From NCBI GenBank assembly GCA_002452405.1, contig DKFP01000009.1, forward strand, positions 217,266 to 281,265: 64,000 nt of DNA, in the 5' to 3' direction. The notes beneath the pieces were generated by a model that was not told the origin of the DNA, made no database searches, and saw only the letters and a program-made list of their open reading frames with translations. The translations under genes and the position numbers were made by a program. Positions 41,351 to 53,200 of the stretch are shown piece by piece. How positions within the stretch are numbered: position 1 is the stretch's first letter; each line of letters starts with the position of its first letter. This DNA is from Deferribacteraceae bacterium UBA6793. Lineage in GTDB: Bacteria; Chrysiogenota; Deferribacteres; Deferribacterales; Geovibrionaceae.

Positions 41351-42916
41351 ATGGGATACTACAGACTGCCGGAAGGCTATCACAAAACGATAGAGGAATT
41401 TTCAAAAGCATATGAAGAGTTTGCTGCGGGCAGGCTCTCCGCGGAGGATTTCAAAAAACTCTGCCCTCCCCTTGGGGTATACGAGCAGAAGCAGGCGGGA
41501 ACCTATATGCAGCGGGTACGGCTTGCGGGCGGAATCGTCACAGCGGAACTGCTCGGCGCCCTTCTGAAACTGTCGGAAAAATACGCAGGCGGTTTTCTGC
41601 ATATCACAACAAGACAGAACGTTCAGTTCCACGGGGTCGCCATCGAAAACCTGCCAACGCTCCAGAGGGAGCTTGCCGCACTGAACCTGCTGACGAAGAC
41701 CGCAGGGGGTAACTGCGTCCGCAACGTACTCATCGACCCGCTGTCAGGCGTGTCCGCGGACGACGTTTTCGACGTTTCTCCGTGGGGACTGGAACTTTCC
41801 AACAGGCTGCCTGAAAACTCCTTATTCGCCGCACTGCCGCGTAAATTTAAGATAGCAGTATCATCTTCTGAAAAGGACAGAGCGCTTGCGAAGATAGCCG
41901 ATATGGGACTGATAGCAAAGATTGAGAACAGTCAAAAGGGTTTCGCTGTCTACACTGGCGGCGGACTGGGCGTATCGTCCCGCATCGGACACGAGATTTT
42001 CAGCTTTATTCCCGCAAACAGCATCCTTGCAGCGGCAACCGCCTTTAATGAGGTTTTCGACGAATACGGACGGGACGTTCCGAGAAATCAGTCACGCCTA
42101 CGTTTTCTCATTGAAAGGCTGGGTGCTGAAGTGTTCCGTAGTCTGGCGAATGAAAGATTTGAAAAACTTCAGACTGACAGGTCACTTGTTATAGTTCCTG
42201 CTGAAATAGTGCCCGCAGACGATGCGGATGATGCGGATTACGAAGAAAACAGCTTTTTCAGGTCGTTTGCAACACCGCAGAGGCAAAAAAACAGATTTAC
42301 AGTAAAGATACCGCTGTTTTTCGGGCATATATCCACGGAAACAGGTGGGCTTATAGCAGGTTTTATAAATAAATATCCTGAAACAGAGATAAGATTCACC
42401 CAAACGCAGAATATTCTTATACGCAACGTATCCGCGGCGGCTCTTAAAGAGGCGGAAAATATGGCTGCGGCAATAAGCCCCCTTGCGGCTGCGAACGGAT
42501 TTATAAGTGATGTGAAAACGTGTGCCGGAGCAGACTTTTGCAGGCTGTCCATAACAAGCTCAGCTACGCTGCACAAAAAGATAATTGAAGCTGTCGCGGC
42601 AGTGCCGGAACTGAAAAATGTGGAAAACGTCAGCGTCGGCATATCCGGCTGCCCAAACGGGTGCGGACATACCGTGATATCTGACATGGGCTTCGGAGGA
42701 AGGCTCAGAAACGGAAAAGAGACGTATAAAATCTATATATGCGGTTCCGCTTCGCAGCTCGGAAAAGAAGCGGGAGAGCTTGACGGGGAGAAGATACCCG
42801 CGTTTTTCGTATCTGTTCTGAAAGCGTTCAGAGCTTCCGAATTTTCCGATTTCTCCCTTTTTCTTCAAACGGGCGGTTATGAAAAGATTGAATCACTGAT
42901 AAAAGACATCACATAA
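41351..42916 (+). CDS. Sirohaem [4Fe-4S] sulfite reductase (nitrite/sulfite reductase family)
   Basis: A 521-residue enzyme of the ferredoxin-type nitrite/sulfite reductase family, here most likely reducing sulfite to sulfide. The cluster and sirohaem ligands are Cys-X5-Cys in TCAGADFCRLSI and Cys-X3-Cys in GCPNGCGH. Two pseudo-symmetric halves are seen (RLAGGIVTAELLGALLKLS early; TGGLIAGFINKYPETEIRFTQ later). The start at 41351 follows GAGGA. Its place after cysN at the end of the operon argues for sulfite over nitrite. A terminator follows. Confidence 0.88.
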   Translation: MGYYRLPEGYHKTIEEFSKAYEEFAAGRLSAEDFKKLCPPLGVYEQKQAGTYMQRVRLAGGIVTAELLGALLKLSEKYAGGFLHITTRQNVQFHGVAIENLPTLQRELAALNLLTKTAGGNCVRNVLIDPLSGVSADDVFDVSPWGLELSNRLPENSLFAALPRKFKIAVSSSEKDRALAKIADMGLIAKIENSQKGFAVYTGGGLGVSSRIGHEIFSFIPANSILAAATAFNEVFDEYGRDVPRNQSRLRFLIERLGAEVFRSLANERFEKLQTDRSLVIVPAEIVPADDADDADYEENSFFRSFATPQRQKNRFTVKIPLFFGHISTETGGLIAGFINKYPETEIRFTQTQNILIRNVSAAALKEAENMAAAISPLAAANGFISDVKTCAGADFCRLSITSSATLHKKIIEAVAAVPELKNVENVSVGISGCPNGCGHTVISDMGFGGRLRNGKETYKIYICGSASQLGKEAGELDGEKIPAFFVSVLKAFRASEFSDFSLFLQTGGYEKIESLIKDIT

Positions 42917-42924
42917 AACAAAAC

Positions 42925-42952
42925 GGGCTGACAGTGGTAATGCTGTCAGCCC
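42925..42952. terminator. Bidirectional terminator between the sulfate and type I secretion operons
   Basis: Perfect 10-bp stem GGGCTGACAG / CTGTCAGCCC with an 8-base loop; TTTGAT follows on the plus strand and TTTTGTTTT on the minus strand. It serves both converging operons. Confidence 0.88.
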
Positions 42953-42979
42953 TTTGATAAACAACTTACTAACCGTAAC

Positions 42980-44275
42980 TTATTCTTCCTGAAGCGACCT
43001 GCGCAACACGGAAGTAAGCGGATCCATAATATAATTCAGGAACGTTCTGCTGCCTGCATTTACAGAAATCTCCACAGGCATACCAGGAACAATATCATAA
43101 TCGTCCATTCTTGCCATCTCATTTACGGGAACTGAAATATGCATGAGATAATACTGCTCACCTGAATTCTGGTCAGAGAAAACATCGGGAGAAATATCCT
43201 CCACAACTCCCTGAATCACAGGAGTGGTTCTTGATTTGAATGATGTAAATTTTACTGATGTCGCCATTCCAGCCTTCACACTATCCACATCAAGAGGTCG
43301 CAGTTTAGCTTCTATAATTTTTTTCTCATCGTATGGAACAATGTCCATAATTGCTGTTCCGGGGCTAAGAACACCGCCTATCGTGTGAATTTTAAGTCCG
43401 ATAACCTTTCCGGAAATAGGTGCCCTGATAGATGTTCTGTCTAAAATATCCTCAAGAGACTGAAGCTGGGTGCTCATTTCTGTAATCTTTTCCTGTGATT
43501 CAGCAATTTTAGATATAAGATCCTGCTGCCACTCCTTATCCACCTGAAGCAGACTAAGTTTTGCTTCATCTCTGGATATCTGGGCTTCTGAAATATTTGC
43601 TATGGTTTTTTCCAGTTCTCCGTGGAACTGATTCAGCATCTGCTGTTTTTCGAACATAACAGACGATTCGATCAGCTTCTTTTTAAGTAGTAATTCGACC
43701 CTGACCAACTCTGAATCCATATTGTCTATCTGCTTTTCGGTGGCATGTTTAATAGCCTGGAGAGCATTTATCTTTTCATTCAGCTGACCTATCCGCTGGG
43801 TAAGAATCTCTTTTTTGCCGATATGCTCACTGAGCATGTTTCTGAACAATATCTGGTGTATTCCGGCAATATTCTTTATCTGAGGATCGGTCACCTTAGA
43901 GATGTCCTGTCCGAATACCAGCTCTTTTTTGCCAAGCAACAAAGAGGTATATGTATCATATTTGGCAGTTTCAACAAGATATCTGAACCGAAGGGTGTCT
44001 CTGTCTGATTTAGCTTTTGTGTCGTCCAGCACCAGCAGTGTTTGTCCCTGCTTAACGATGCTGCCCTCTTTTACGAACAACTCATGAACGATTCCGCCTT
44101 CAAGGTGCTGAACCGTCTTTCTTTTGTTGTCTACAACAACTGTTCCGCTACATATGACACCCTTTGCAAGTGGAGCAAAGGCAGCCCATACAATAAGAAC
44201 AGTCACGATAAGAACAATTATCAGTGCAACCATGATGTGCAGTTTACTGCTATTTCTGCTCAAGATCAGCTCCAT
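42980..44275 (-). CDS. Type I secretion periplasmic adaptor (HlyD family)
   Basis: A 431-residue membrane-fusion protein joining the ABC exporter to TolC. One N-terminal helix (about 14-36) is followed by the biotinyl-lipoyl-like segment KTVQHLEGGIVHELFVKEGSIVKQGQ, a long coiled coil (about 110-290) and the second lipoyl half DRTSIRAPISGKVIGLKIHT. The start is taken at 44275, inside the end of the ABC gene (26-bp overlap), since this gives the usual short cytoplasmic tail. Length fits the PrtE/HlyD group. Confidence 0.88.
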   Translation of the reverse strand: MELILSRNSSKLHIMVALIIVLIVTVLIVWAAFAPLAKGVICSGTVVVDNKRKTVQHLEGGIVHELFVKEGSIVKQGQTLLVLDDTKAKSDRDTLRFRYLVETAKYDTYTSLLLGKKELVFGQDISKVTDPQIKNIAGIHQILFRNMLSEHIGKKEILTQRIGQLNEKINALQAIKHATEKQIDNMDSELVRVELLLKKKLIESSVMFEKQQMLNQFHGELEKTIANISEAQISRDEAKLSLLQVDKEWQQDLISKIAESQEKITEMSTQLQSLEDILDRTSIRAPISGKVIGLKIHTIGGVLSPGTAIMDIVPYDEKKIIEAKLRPLDVDSVKAGMATSVKFTSFKSRTTPVIQGVVEDISPDVFSDQNSGEQYYLMHISVPVNEMARMDDYDIVPGMPVEISVNAGSRTFLNYIMDPLTSVLRRSLQEE

Positions 44276-45968
44276 TTCTTCTTTCTTGATGCTGAGAAGC
44301 CATTTTCTCCATAAATTGTTTCGGGGTTCCGAAGAAAACCATTCTGCCTTCAGCGATAAACAATACCTTATCAGCAATTTTGAGAATATTCTGGTTATGC
44401 GATATTACCACGAAAGTAGTTTTTTCTTTTTTCATATTTGCTATAGAAGTATGTAAAGCCTGTATGCCAGCCACATCCAGATTTGAGTCAGGCTCATCAA
44501 GAACTATCAGCACTGGTTTGTTATAAAAACATCTCGCAAGTGCAATTCTCTGTGATTCACCACCGGAAAGCTGAATCCCGTTGCCTCCGATAACAGTACC
44601 GTAACCTTCGGCAAAATTTAGGATAAGCTGGTGGCAATCAGCCGTCTTAGCTGCCTGAACAATCGCCTCGTCATTACCGGCGTTGAATCTTGAGATATTA
44701 TCAGCAATTGTGCCATCCAGTAACTGAACATCCTGCGGCATATATCCGATATGGGCACCAAGCTGATCGGAATCCCATTGGCGAAGCTCGGCTCCATCCA
44801 ATCTCACCTCACCGCTTCCTGGGGTTAAAAGACCGACTATAGATTTTGCCAGTGTGGTTTTACCGGATCCGCTGGGACCAAGCACAACCAGCATTTCGCC
44901 ATGGTTTAATTTAAATGATATTTTATGCAGTATATATTTTTTTGATACGGCAACAGCAATACTCAGATCATTTACAGTCAGATCTCCTGACGGAGAAGGT
45001 AAATGAATATGAGTTTCATCTTTCTCCCTTATCCCCAGTAACATCTCTATCCTTTTATAAGACATAACAGCCGATATCAGCTCTCTGCTGACAGCTATGG
45101 TCTGCTCTATGGGTCCCAGAGCTTTACCAAGAATTATAGATGCGGCAACCATCACTCCGGCAGTCGCCTCGTTTGAAAGCACCAGATATCCGCCGAAACC
45201 GAGCATGGCACTCTGTAAGATTATTCTGAATGTCTTAGTTGAATCTGCAAAAGCATAAACCCTTTTTGTTGAAACTTCCCATGAATCTGCCGTATCGGAA
45301 TATGATTTGATCCATTTATCCCTTATGCTACCCAACATACCCATTGATTTAATTACATCAGTGTTTCTGATACAGTCATCCAGAAAACGGAATGATCTGG
45401 TCTGATTTGAATGCGTTGCCCTGACACGTTCTTTTGTTGCATATTCAGATGCAACCGTAATTAAAACAGAGATTATCATACCTGCCAACGCCACCAGACC
45501 AAGAGATATGTGCATGTAAAAGATTACGAGCAGGAATAAAGGTGCCCATGGCAAATCGATTATTGCCAGCATTGGTTTTCCCGTGAGCATTGCACGAACG
45601 GTCTCAAGATCTCGTATAAACTGGGCATCGCTCTTATTATTCGCAGAATTTGTGCTGAATACGGCATTGAATATCCTAACATTGAAAATATCATCTATTT
45701 GCAGACTCACACTCATCATAAGCCGCGAACGGAGATAGTTCAGAACGCCGTAACAGGTCAGTAGAAAAAGCGCCAGCACGGAGAGCATTATAAGAGTTTC
45801 TATGCTCCTGCTGGTGAGCACTCTGTCATATATCTGCAACATATAAAGAGGGGATGTGAGCAGAAGAAGATTTGTTAATACGCTAAGGATAACAACAAGA
45901 ATCAGTTCACTTTTTATCCTAGGAACAGCCCAGATTGTTTTCATTATACTGAATTTTTTATTATTCAA
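44250..45968 (-). CDS. Type I secretion ABC transporter (PrtD type)
   Basis: A 572-residue fused permease-ATPase. The membrane part (about 20-310) has six helices; the ATPase has Walker A GPSGSGKTT (about residue 360), signature LSGGESQRIALARCF and Walker B VLIVLDEPDSNLD. There is no N-terminal C39 peptidase-like domain as in HlyB, so it belongs to the PrtD group, which exports RTX proteases and lipases. It overlaps tolC by 4 bp and the adaptor gene by 26 bp. Confidence 0.9.
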   Translation of the reverse strand: MNNKKFSIMKTIWAVPRIKSELILVVILSVLTNLLLLTSPLYMLQIYDRVLTSRSIETLIMLSVLALFLLTCYGVLNYLRSRLMMSVSLQIDDIFNVRIFNAVFSTNSANNKSDAQFIRDLETVRAMLTGKPMLAIIDLPWAPLFLLVIFYMHISLGLVALAGMIISVLITVASEYATKERVRATHSNQTRSFRFLDDCIRNTDVIKSMGMLGSIRDKWIKSYSDTADSWEVSTKRVYAFADSTKTFRIILQSAMLGFGGYLVLSNEATAGVMVAASIILGKALGPIEQTIAVSRELISAVMSYKRIEMLLGIREKDETHIHLPSPSGDLTVNDLSIAVAVSKKYILHKISFKLNHGEMLVVLGPSGSGKTTLAKSIVGLLTPGSGEVRLDGAELRQWDSDQLGAHIGYMPQDVQLLDGTIADNISRFNAGNDEAIVQAAKTADCHQLILNFAEGYGTVIGGNGIQLSGGESQRIALARCFYNKPVLIVLDEPDSNLDVAGIQALHTSIANMKKEKTTFVVISHNQNILKIADKVLFIAEGRMVFFGTPKQFMEKMASQHQERRNGADLEQK

Positions 45969-47236
45969 TTCCTGGCTCCTTGCAGACCTGATTCAAAAAT
46001 ACCGTTCGATGTCAAATACATGAGAGACAACCACTCGCCGTCATAAGCAGCCTTGTTGTCTTCAATCTGCATTCTGACATCCAAAAGCCTTGTATAACTG
46101 TCCAGCAATACAAGAATTGTCGCAGAGTTGTTTTCAAGCTGTTCTTTGACAAGCCTCATATTTTCAGCAGTCATCTTTTCCTGTTCTTTCAGTGCATTTC
46201 CGGTTTCATCATATGCAATCATCATAGACCACAACTCTGAAATCTTATCCATTACACTGTTCTCTTCCGAAGCTATGTCCAATTTTGAAGCCTGAACGCG
46301 GGAATAATGGCTTTTGATTTTGCTGACCCTTGCACCTCCTTCAAATATAGGGATATCAAGGTTGAGCATATATATGTCCGAATCGACCGACTGACTGCCG
46401 ATATCGCCACGCTGAAATGTTGCAGAAAGGGACAGATCCGGCCATATCTGAGATTTTGTCAGCCCATATTCTTCAAGAGCAACTTTGTACTGAGATTTTA
46501 TCTTACGTATGCTTAGCGAATTGTTGAGCGCGTCATTTTTCATGGAATCATAACTGATTATGTTGCTGAATAGATCTTCCATCCGCAACTCAGCTGCCAT
46601 GGAATCAGGAAAATCAGGAGCAAGTCTTTTCAATTTTCTCACAGCGACTTCTGTTTCCGATTTTATTTTGCGGTAGTTTACTTTTTCACTATTCAGCATT
46701 GAAAAATAGCTTATCTCATCAGTTGCTTTAAGGGTTCCGCCTTCGATGGATTCTTTTACAAGCGCAACGCTTTTAGTTAGATTTTCAATCTTAGTTTCTG
46801 AGATAGCAAGTTTTGATGAATTGTGATTGATATCAAGGATGGCTTTTATAATCTCATAAATAACATCATTACGTTTATTTACCACTGAATATTTTTCAAG
46901 CTCAACCTTTGCTCCGGATATAGCTCTTTGCGCAAACTCTTTTCCAAATGCAGGGATAGGCTGTTTCAGACTGAGACCGTATATCTGCTTCAAACCCGTA
47001 TCGTCAGATGGATTTTTGCTATCTATCTTTCCATATGCCCCGCTGCCGCTGACCGTTGGTAAATAAACAGATATTGTTCCATCTGCATCCGTCTGCACTG
47101 AATTGAACCCTTCTTTGGCGGAAACGACCCGTGGGTCATTTTCCGCCGCAGAAAGGATTGTTTCCGCTAAATTTCCGGCATAGCTGAAAGAGCATAAAAA
47201 CAGTATGCCTGATATGATTGATAACCTTATATACAT
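45965..47236 (-). CDS. TolC-family outer-membrane channel
   Basis: A 423-residue outer-membrane efflux protein. The signal peptide (1-20) ends FSYAGN; two repeated TolC halves follow, with SLKQPIPAFGKEF, LNLDIPIFEGGARVSKI (the typical second-half strand and helix start) and long helices. It starts 5 bp after the giant RTX gene and overlaps the ABC gene by 4 bp, so secreted protein and exporter form one operon. Confidence 0.88.
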   Translation of the reverse strand: MYIRLSIISGILFLCSFSYAGNLAETILSAAENDPRVVSAKEGFNSVQTDADGTISVYLPTVSGSGAYGKIDSKNPSDDTGLKQIYGLSLKQPIPAFGKEFAQRAISGAKVELEKYSVVNKRNDVIYEIIKAILDINHNSSKLAISETKIENLTKSVALVKESIEGGTLKATDEISYFSMLNSEKVNYRKIKSETEVAVRKLKRLAPDFPDSMAAELRMEDLFSNIISYDSMKNDALNNSLSIRKIKSQYKVALEEYGLTKSQIWPDLSLSATFQRGDIGSQSVDSDIYMLNLDIPIFEGGARVSKIKSHYSRVQASKLDIASEENSVMDKISELWSMMIAYDETGNALKEQEKMTAENMRLVKEQLENNSATILVLLDSYTRLLDVRMQIEDNKAAYDGEWLSLMYLTSNGIFESGLQGARN

Positions 47237-47241
47237 CTTTG

Positions 47242-50200
47242 TTAAACTATGTCGTAGTGTCCCAGATTTGCAAGTTTTGTATCATCAAACAACATACCCA
47301 TAGCCATATCGCCGTTATCGATTCCAGCCAGTTTGTAGGGAAGCTCATTCTGTGAGCTTTCAGCGTCGGCAACTTCATAAAGAAGCGAGTTATCAAGGTT
47401 GTTGATGTACATGTCATCAAAGTCAGCATCATATTCGTCAAGATAGGAATGATTACTGAGCGAGTCACCGGATGTATAAAGCCTGACTGTTGTTCCGTCA
47501 CCATAAACCGCGGATACATTCTTCATATCCACATCACTGGTATATAACCAACCACCTATGTCCGCTATACTGTCGGCTATTGTATCGCTGCTTCCGTAAT
47601 CTTCATAGAAAGTAAGAAACGGGTTGTCGTTTTCATCCTCAACAAAGAACACCGGATGGTTATCGATATGCATTATGCTTGTATCAAAAGGATTTCTGAC
47701 CTGAATTTCATTTATATTATCATTTTGATACGCAATATAAGCAGATGGCAGATAGCTGTCGTCCAGCCTGATTTCAAATGTCCACGCCTCGTCTGTGTCA
47801 AGAACATTCCAACTGGTGTCATCTTCGGTAATTGTATAAAACAGTGAAATGGAATTGTCCGGAGCATAGTTGACGTTGCCATACATGGTCATGTAATCGT
47901 CGTAATCGCCGTCTGAATAACCAACCACCGGAGCATACATTTCAAGCAGAGTTTCATATACATAACCGGTATTGCTCAAAGTATTTTCATATGCCTGATT
48001 TCCCCATATAACGAAGAACGATGTATCAATGAGGCTCTGACCTCCGAAAGAGAGCGATTCCACACTGTAGAGAGCATCAACATTCCCATCGTTATCATTA
48101 ACAATTAATGTGGAGTTTTGGACATAGATACTGTAATCGTTTATGTTACCGTCATAAAAAGCCATGTCTATGCCGCTGCCGCCATGCACTCTGTCTGACC
48201 CTTCACCCATATAAAACTCATCGGAACCGGCACCGCCATATACGTAGTCATTGCCGCCGTTATCATAGATAACATCTCCGGTCTCACTTCCAACTATGAA
48301 GTTAGTCGAATCGTTACCGATAAACTCATGGTTCGCATAGTCCGCATTGACACCTTTATCAACAAAATGCAGTTGTTCAATATCCCAAAGGTTATCAGGA
48401 GTACCATCAACATTCAGAACAACTTTGTTTGTTCCGCCAAGATTTAAAATGGAATCGATTTCATGATTAAAATCTCCGGTCATATTGCCATGATTCAGGT
48501 TGCCTTTGAAAATATAAGTATTCTCAAACTGATATACGACCGTATCGGTTCCTCCGTCGTCATCATAAGCAGTGTCAGAGAATGGATTTTTCTGGTGACC
48601 ATATACGTCATCGCTTCCGCCGCCGACATAGAAAATATCATCAGAGCCGTTAGAACTGCCGACCGCATCCCCGATGAGTATATCAGAGTTGTTCGTACCT
48701 ATGAGTATCTGGTTATCAGTGTATCTTTCTGCGCTGAAATACTCTCTGTCCATATCTATAAGATTATTTATTCCACCGATTTCATCAGCAAACGGAAACG
48801 GTAGAATACTTGTTATAAAGCCGATGGCGGACTGCATATCTTCTATTAAGTGATCCATACTCGGAACATCACCAACGATCTCACCATAGTCTGACAATTT
48901 AACAGGGTCGTAAGTATCCACCTCGCCTTCAACTCCGCCAATATTGGTATAATGTGTAATAAAATCTAAGTCATGCGTAAAACCGACTTCATCCATTTTT
49001 TCAATCTGTGCTAAATAGCTTTCGTCCATGCCGTGCAGTTTGACCTGGTAATACAATCCAAGCAAAGGAATATCCGCAAGCAAGCTGTTAAAAGTTAATG
49101 CATCCACATTAATGTGGGTACCTGCATCATCTCCTATGATATTGTTAGCCGTAATCAGGCTATTAACGTCAAGGCTATCAACCATTGACGCTATATAAGT
49201 AGTCAGGTTGCCTATTAATTTTTCAAGAAATGTTGATCCTGTAACTATATCTGGATAAGCATCTTTAAGGAAAGCCATAGTTGCATTATAATATTTAACA
49301 AAATTAGTTGAATAATCTGCAACCAGCTCTGAAAGTTTACTAAACCCATGTTCAGCCAGCCCGCTCATCCCTTTTGAAACAACATAATTTATTGCAGATT
49401 CAACGAAATGCTCCAGAATTTGCACAACATCCGCCACTGGATCGTGAGCAACTTCTATTTTGAAATAATCAATTCTGTTATCAAGTGAAAAATCATGACT
49501 AACATCCCAGTCCAATGCTTCCGGAGCGGCAAAACTTGCACCGTAAACATTTACTCCGCTATTAACGAGGGCATTTCCACCGATAGCGTCATCACACAAA
49601 TACCATGTGACCATTGCGCCTCCAAGACTGTGCCCTGTTACATAAACATTTTTAATACCGTTCGAATCGTCTGAAACATAATCATATATTGCCTGCAAAA
49701 GATTTTTATTATCAGCACTGTCCTGAAATTTTTCATAATGATCGCCTTGTAACACCCATTCCAAAGCATCAGAATCGGTCGCACTGAAAATGGAATCCGT
49801 TCCGCGGAAGGAAAGTACCAAAGAATCTCCATGAACAGCAATAAGAGCAGCAACATTTTCATTGGTAAACATACTGTCCGCATTTGCTGCAAGAGAAAGC
49901 TCACCATTTGAATCAAGATTCATAAATGCCCATGTATCTGAAAGCGACTCTCTGTATGTCGAACTTTCATATGCAGCGGAGGCAAAAACGGCTAATTCTT
50001 TTATCGGGTTTGTATTATCAAAGCCAGATTCAGCAGCTGCATATAAATCTGTAAACTTCATACTGATATTATTGAAAACCAGATATTCCGTGGATGAGTA
50101 GATTGTGTCCGTTCCGTCTTTAAGATTCTCTCCGTCAGCAACACTAACAATAAGATTGCCCCCGACAGAAGAAAAATTGTATTGATCTGAATTACCGGAA

Positions 50201-53200
50201 AATACAGCCATATCTGCATCTCCATCTCCACCGATAATGGTATCGTTACCAACTCCTCCCTGCATGATATCGTTACCGGCTCCGCCTTTTATTATGTTAT
50301 CAAGGCTGTTGCCCGTAATTGTATCATCACCGGAAGTGCCTATGACATTTTCAACGAAGTCAACTCGCGCCTGTTCGAGCAGCGCATCCTCAAGGTTGTT
50401 GACATCGATAGTAATTGATGCATCTTTTTCTCCGGTGGAGTGATCATCCGCAGGTTCTTCGACCTTTGTTCCGTCGAATGCTATAGGGTTAAGATATTCT
50501 ATATCGTCATAATCCAAACCTCCGAAACCAAGAGCATCCGAAAATATGTTATGCTCTATTAAGAAATTCTCCCATGTGTTTTCCAGCGTAGAAGTGATAC
50601 CATAATTTGGTTCTCCGTCTGAAAGGAAGAATGAATAGTTCAAACCATTGTCATAAAATTTACCTTCATCATCAAGATCATAATAGTTCATTGCAGCATT
50701 TATTGCATCGTCATAATATGTTCCGCCATCGGCATATAAACCGTTTATCAGATCCGTGGCAGAATCAATATCCACCCAGTCCGTATACTGAACAGAATCG
50801 CTGAACCTGACAAGTTTAACCGATACGTTTCCAAGCTCATCATAGGCATCCAGAAGTGCGATTGCCGCCTGTTTTGCCTGTATAAGCCTTGTTCCGCTCA
50901 TACTACCGGAAGTGTCCATGATTATCATGATATTGAAGTTAGAGGCAATCTGCCCGATTGCACCAAGGGTGTTGCCTGCTCCAAGCTGAATGGATATATC
51001 ATTTCCGACAGTTCCACCTGATTTCAGATTTATATCGGCTCCACTTGCAAGCCTACTGAGATCCAGTGTGTCTACACCACCATTATCAAGTATTATCTTA
51101 TCCCCGACATCCGTGATGAGGAACGTATCATCCCCTTTATTACCGACATAGACATCGTCTCCGCTTGTTCCGTTGAATTTATCGGAGTAGTCACTTCCTA
51201 TCAGATAGTCATCGCCTGCACCGCCTGTTATATCTCCATGATTATGTACGACATTTTCAAGGTTAACTGCCTGAGTGCTGTCAATCTGGTTGAACTGCAA
51301 TCCTGATTGAACAGTGAAAGTATTCGGCAGACTGATGGATCCGTTCAGAGCTTCAAAACTTCCGCTTCCAGTAAGTATTCTTGCTCCGCCAAGATCATCC
51401 AGAGAGCTTATTTTCAAATTAACATTATCGCCGACATCTATCTGACCTATATAAGACAGGTTAAGCTGAGTAAGGTCAATATCCATAGGAGTATCGCCGG
51501 TGTTGACAATTCTGATTGTACTGGAACCGTCACCTGTAAGTCCGCTTATCACAGACAATTGCCCGGCAGAAAATATTACATCCGACCTTATCTCGATATT
51601 TTCAATACTATCAAGAATATAATTACTTATATCAGCAGTTCCGTATACATAAAGAGTGTCGTTGCCGTCTCCTCCCCGGATAATTTCCACAGATCCTGAC
51701 TCATCTTCATTAAAATCCATTCCGTTGTAGTTTGTAAGCTGCTCTCCGAGTACTTCAGTATCCTGAGCGGAATCAACTTTACCACCGGTTGACAGATCAC
51801 CGACGACAACAAAAATATCATCGCCATCACCGCCTTCCATGGTATCCACTCCGCCGCCGCCTCTTATAATATCATTGCCACTGCCGCCGATAATTGTATC
51901 ATTGCCGGCACCGCCTTCGATTCTGTCGCCAAGATCAGAACCTGTAAGCGTATCATTGCCCTCAGTTCCGATTATTATGTCACCGGATACGACTGTTCCG
52001 TTGTGCACGGAACCATCATCGACAACTCCGGTACTGTTCAGAACCTGTGTCGAAATCAGTTTACCGGAAAGGTCAAGCCCGCCGTCGTTTTGAGAAGCCT
52101 GAAGACTTCCTTCACCTGTAATATATCTGAGACTCTGAACATCAGACTGGTCTGCAACAACTGTAACATCGCTGCCGATATTGAGTGTTTTAAATTCAGA
52201 AAAATCAATCCCACTGAGGTCTACAGTGATAGGAGAACCTGTATCATTTGTTATAACCAAAGTGGATTCTCCATCGCCCTTTATGAAAGAAATACCCATA
52301 GAATTGAATTGCTGAGCTGTCATAGTCAAAGTAGAATTAACCAGAATTTGTTGAAAACCTGCTACATTCATACCTGTCATATCTACGTTGCCATAGATAA
52401 CCAGAGTGTTGGTTCCGGCTCCGCCGTTAAGTTGCTCACCGACGGCTGCCTCACTCACCGACCTGTTATTAAGGTCTGCCAGAGAAAGAACACCGGAAAG
52501 ATTAAGTGTGGTTCCTCCTGGGTTTGTAATATCAGAAGAGCTGTATTGGTTGACTCCTGTGGTTCCTACCAAAACAACAGTATCGTCTCCTGAACCGGTA
52601 TCTACAATGTCCGCTCCTTCTCCGGGACGAATCAAATCTCTTCCACCATCTGTAAGAATGGTGTCGTCTCCGGCAAGTCCTATTATTGTATAGTTGTTAA
52701 GCAATGTTGAATAATCGTAGTTATCATCACCAACTGTACCTGTTACAAAAATATTCTCAGTCAGGTTGGTTACGTTTACTGTAAATGCCTGAGATTTTGT
52801 AAGACCGCCACTGTCGGTGGACGTCACGGTAACGCTTACTGTCGGCTCCGTTTCATAATTCAGGCTTGTCCCGCTTATCAGTTTGAGGTTGCCGTTAACC
52901 ACTTCAAACCTATTGTCGCTTACTGAGTATGTGAATGTATCGCCTGCGTCAGCATCGGTTGTGCTGAGTGCACCGATGACAGCGCCCGCTGAGTTCTCCG
53001 CAACGGTGTTAGCTGAGAGACTAACTGCTGACGGGGCATCATTTACGTTGGCTACGTTTACTGTAAATGCCTGAGATTTAGTCAGCCCGCCGCTGTCGGT
53101 GGATGTCACGGTAACGCTTACTGTCGGCTCCGTTTCATAATTCAGGCTTGTCCCGCTTATCAGTTTGAGGTTGCCGTTAACCACCTCAAACCTATTGTCG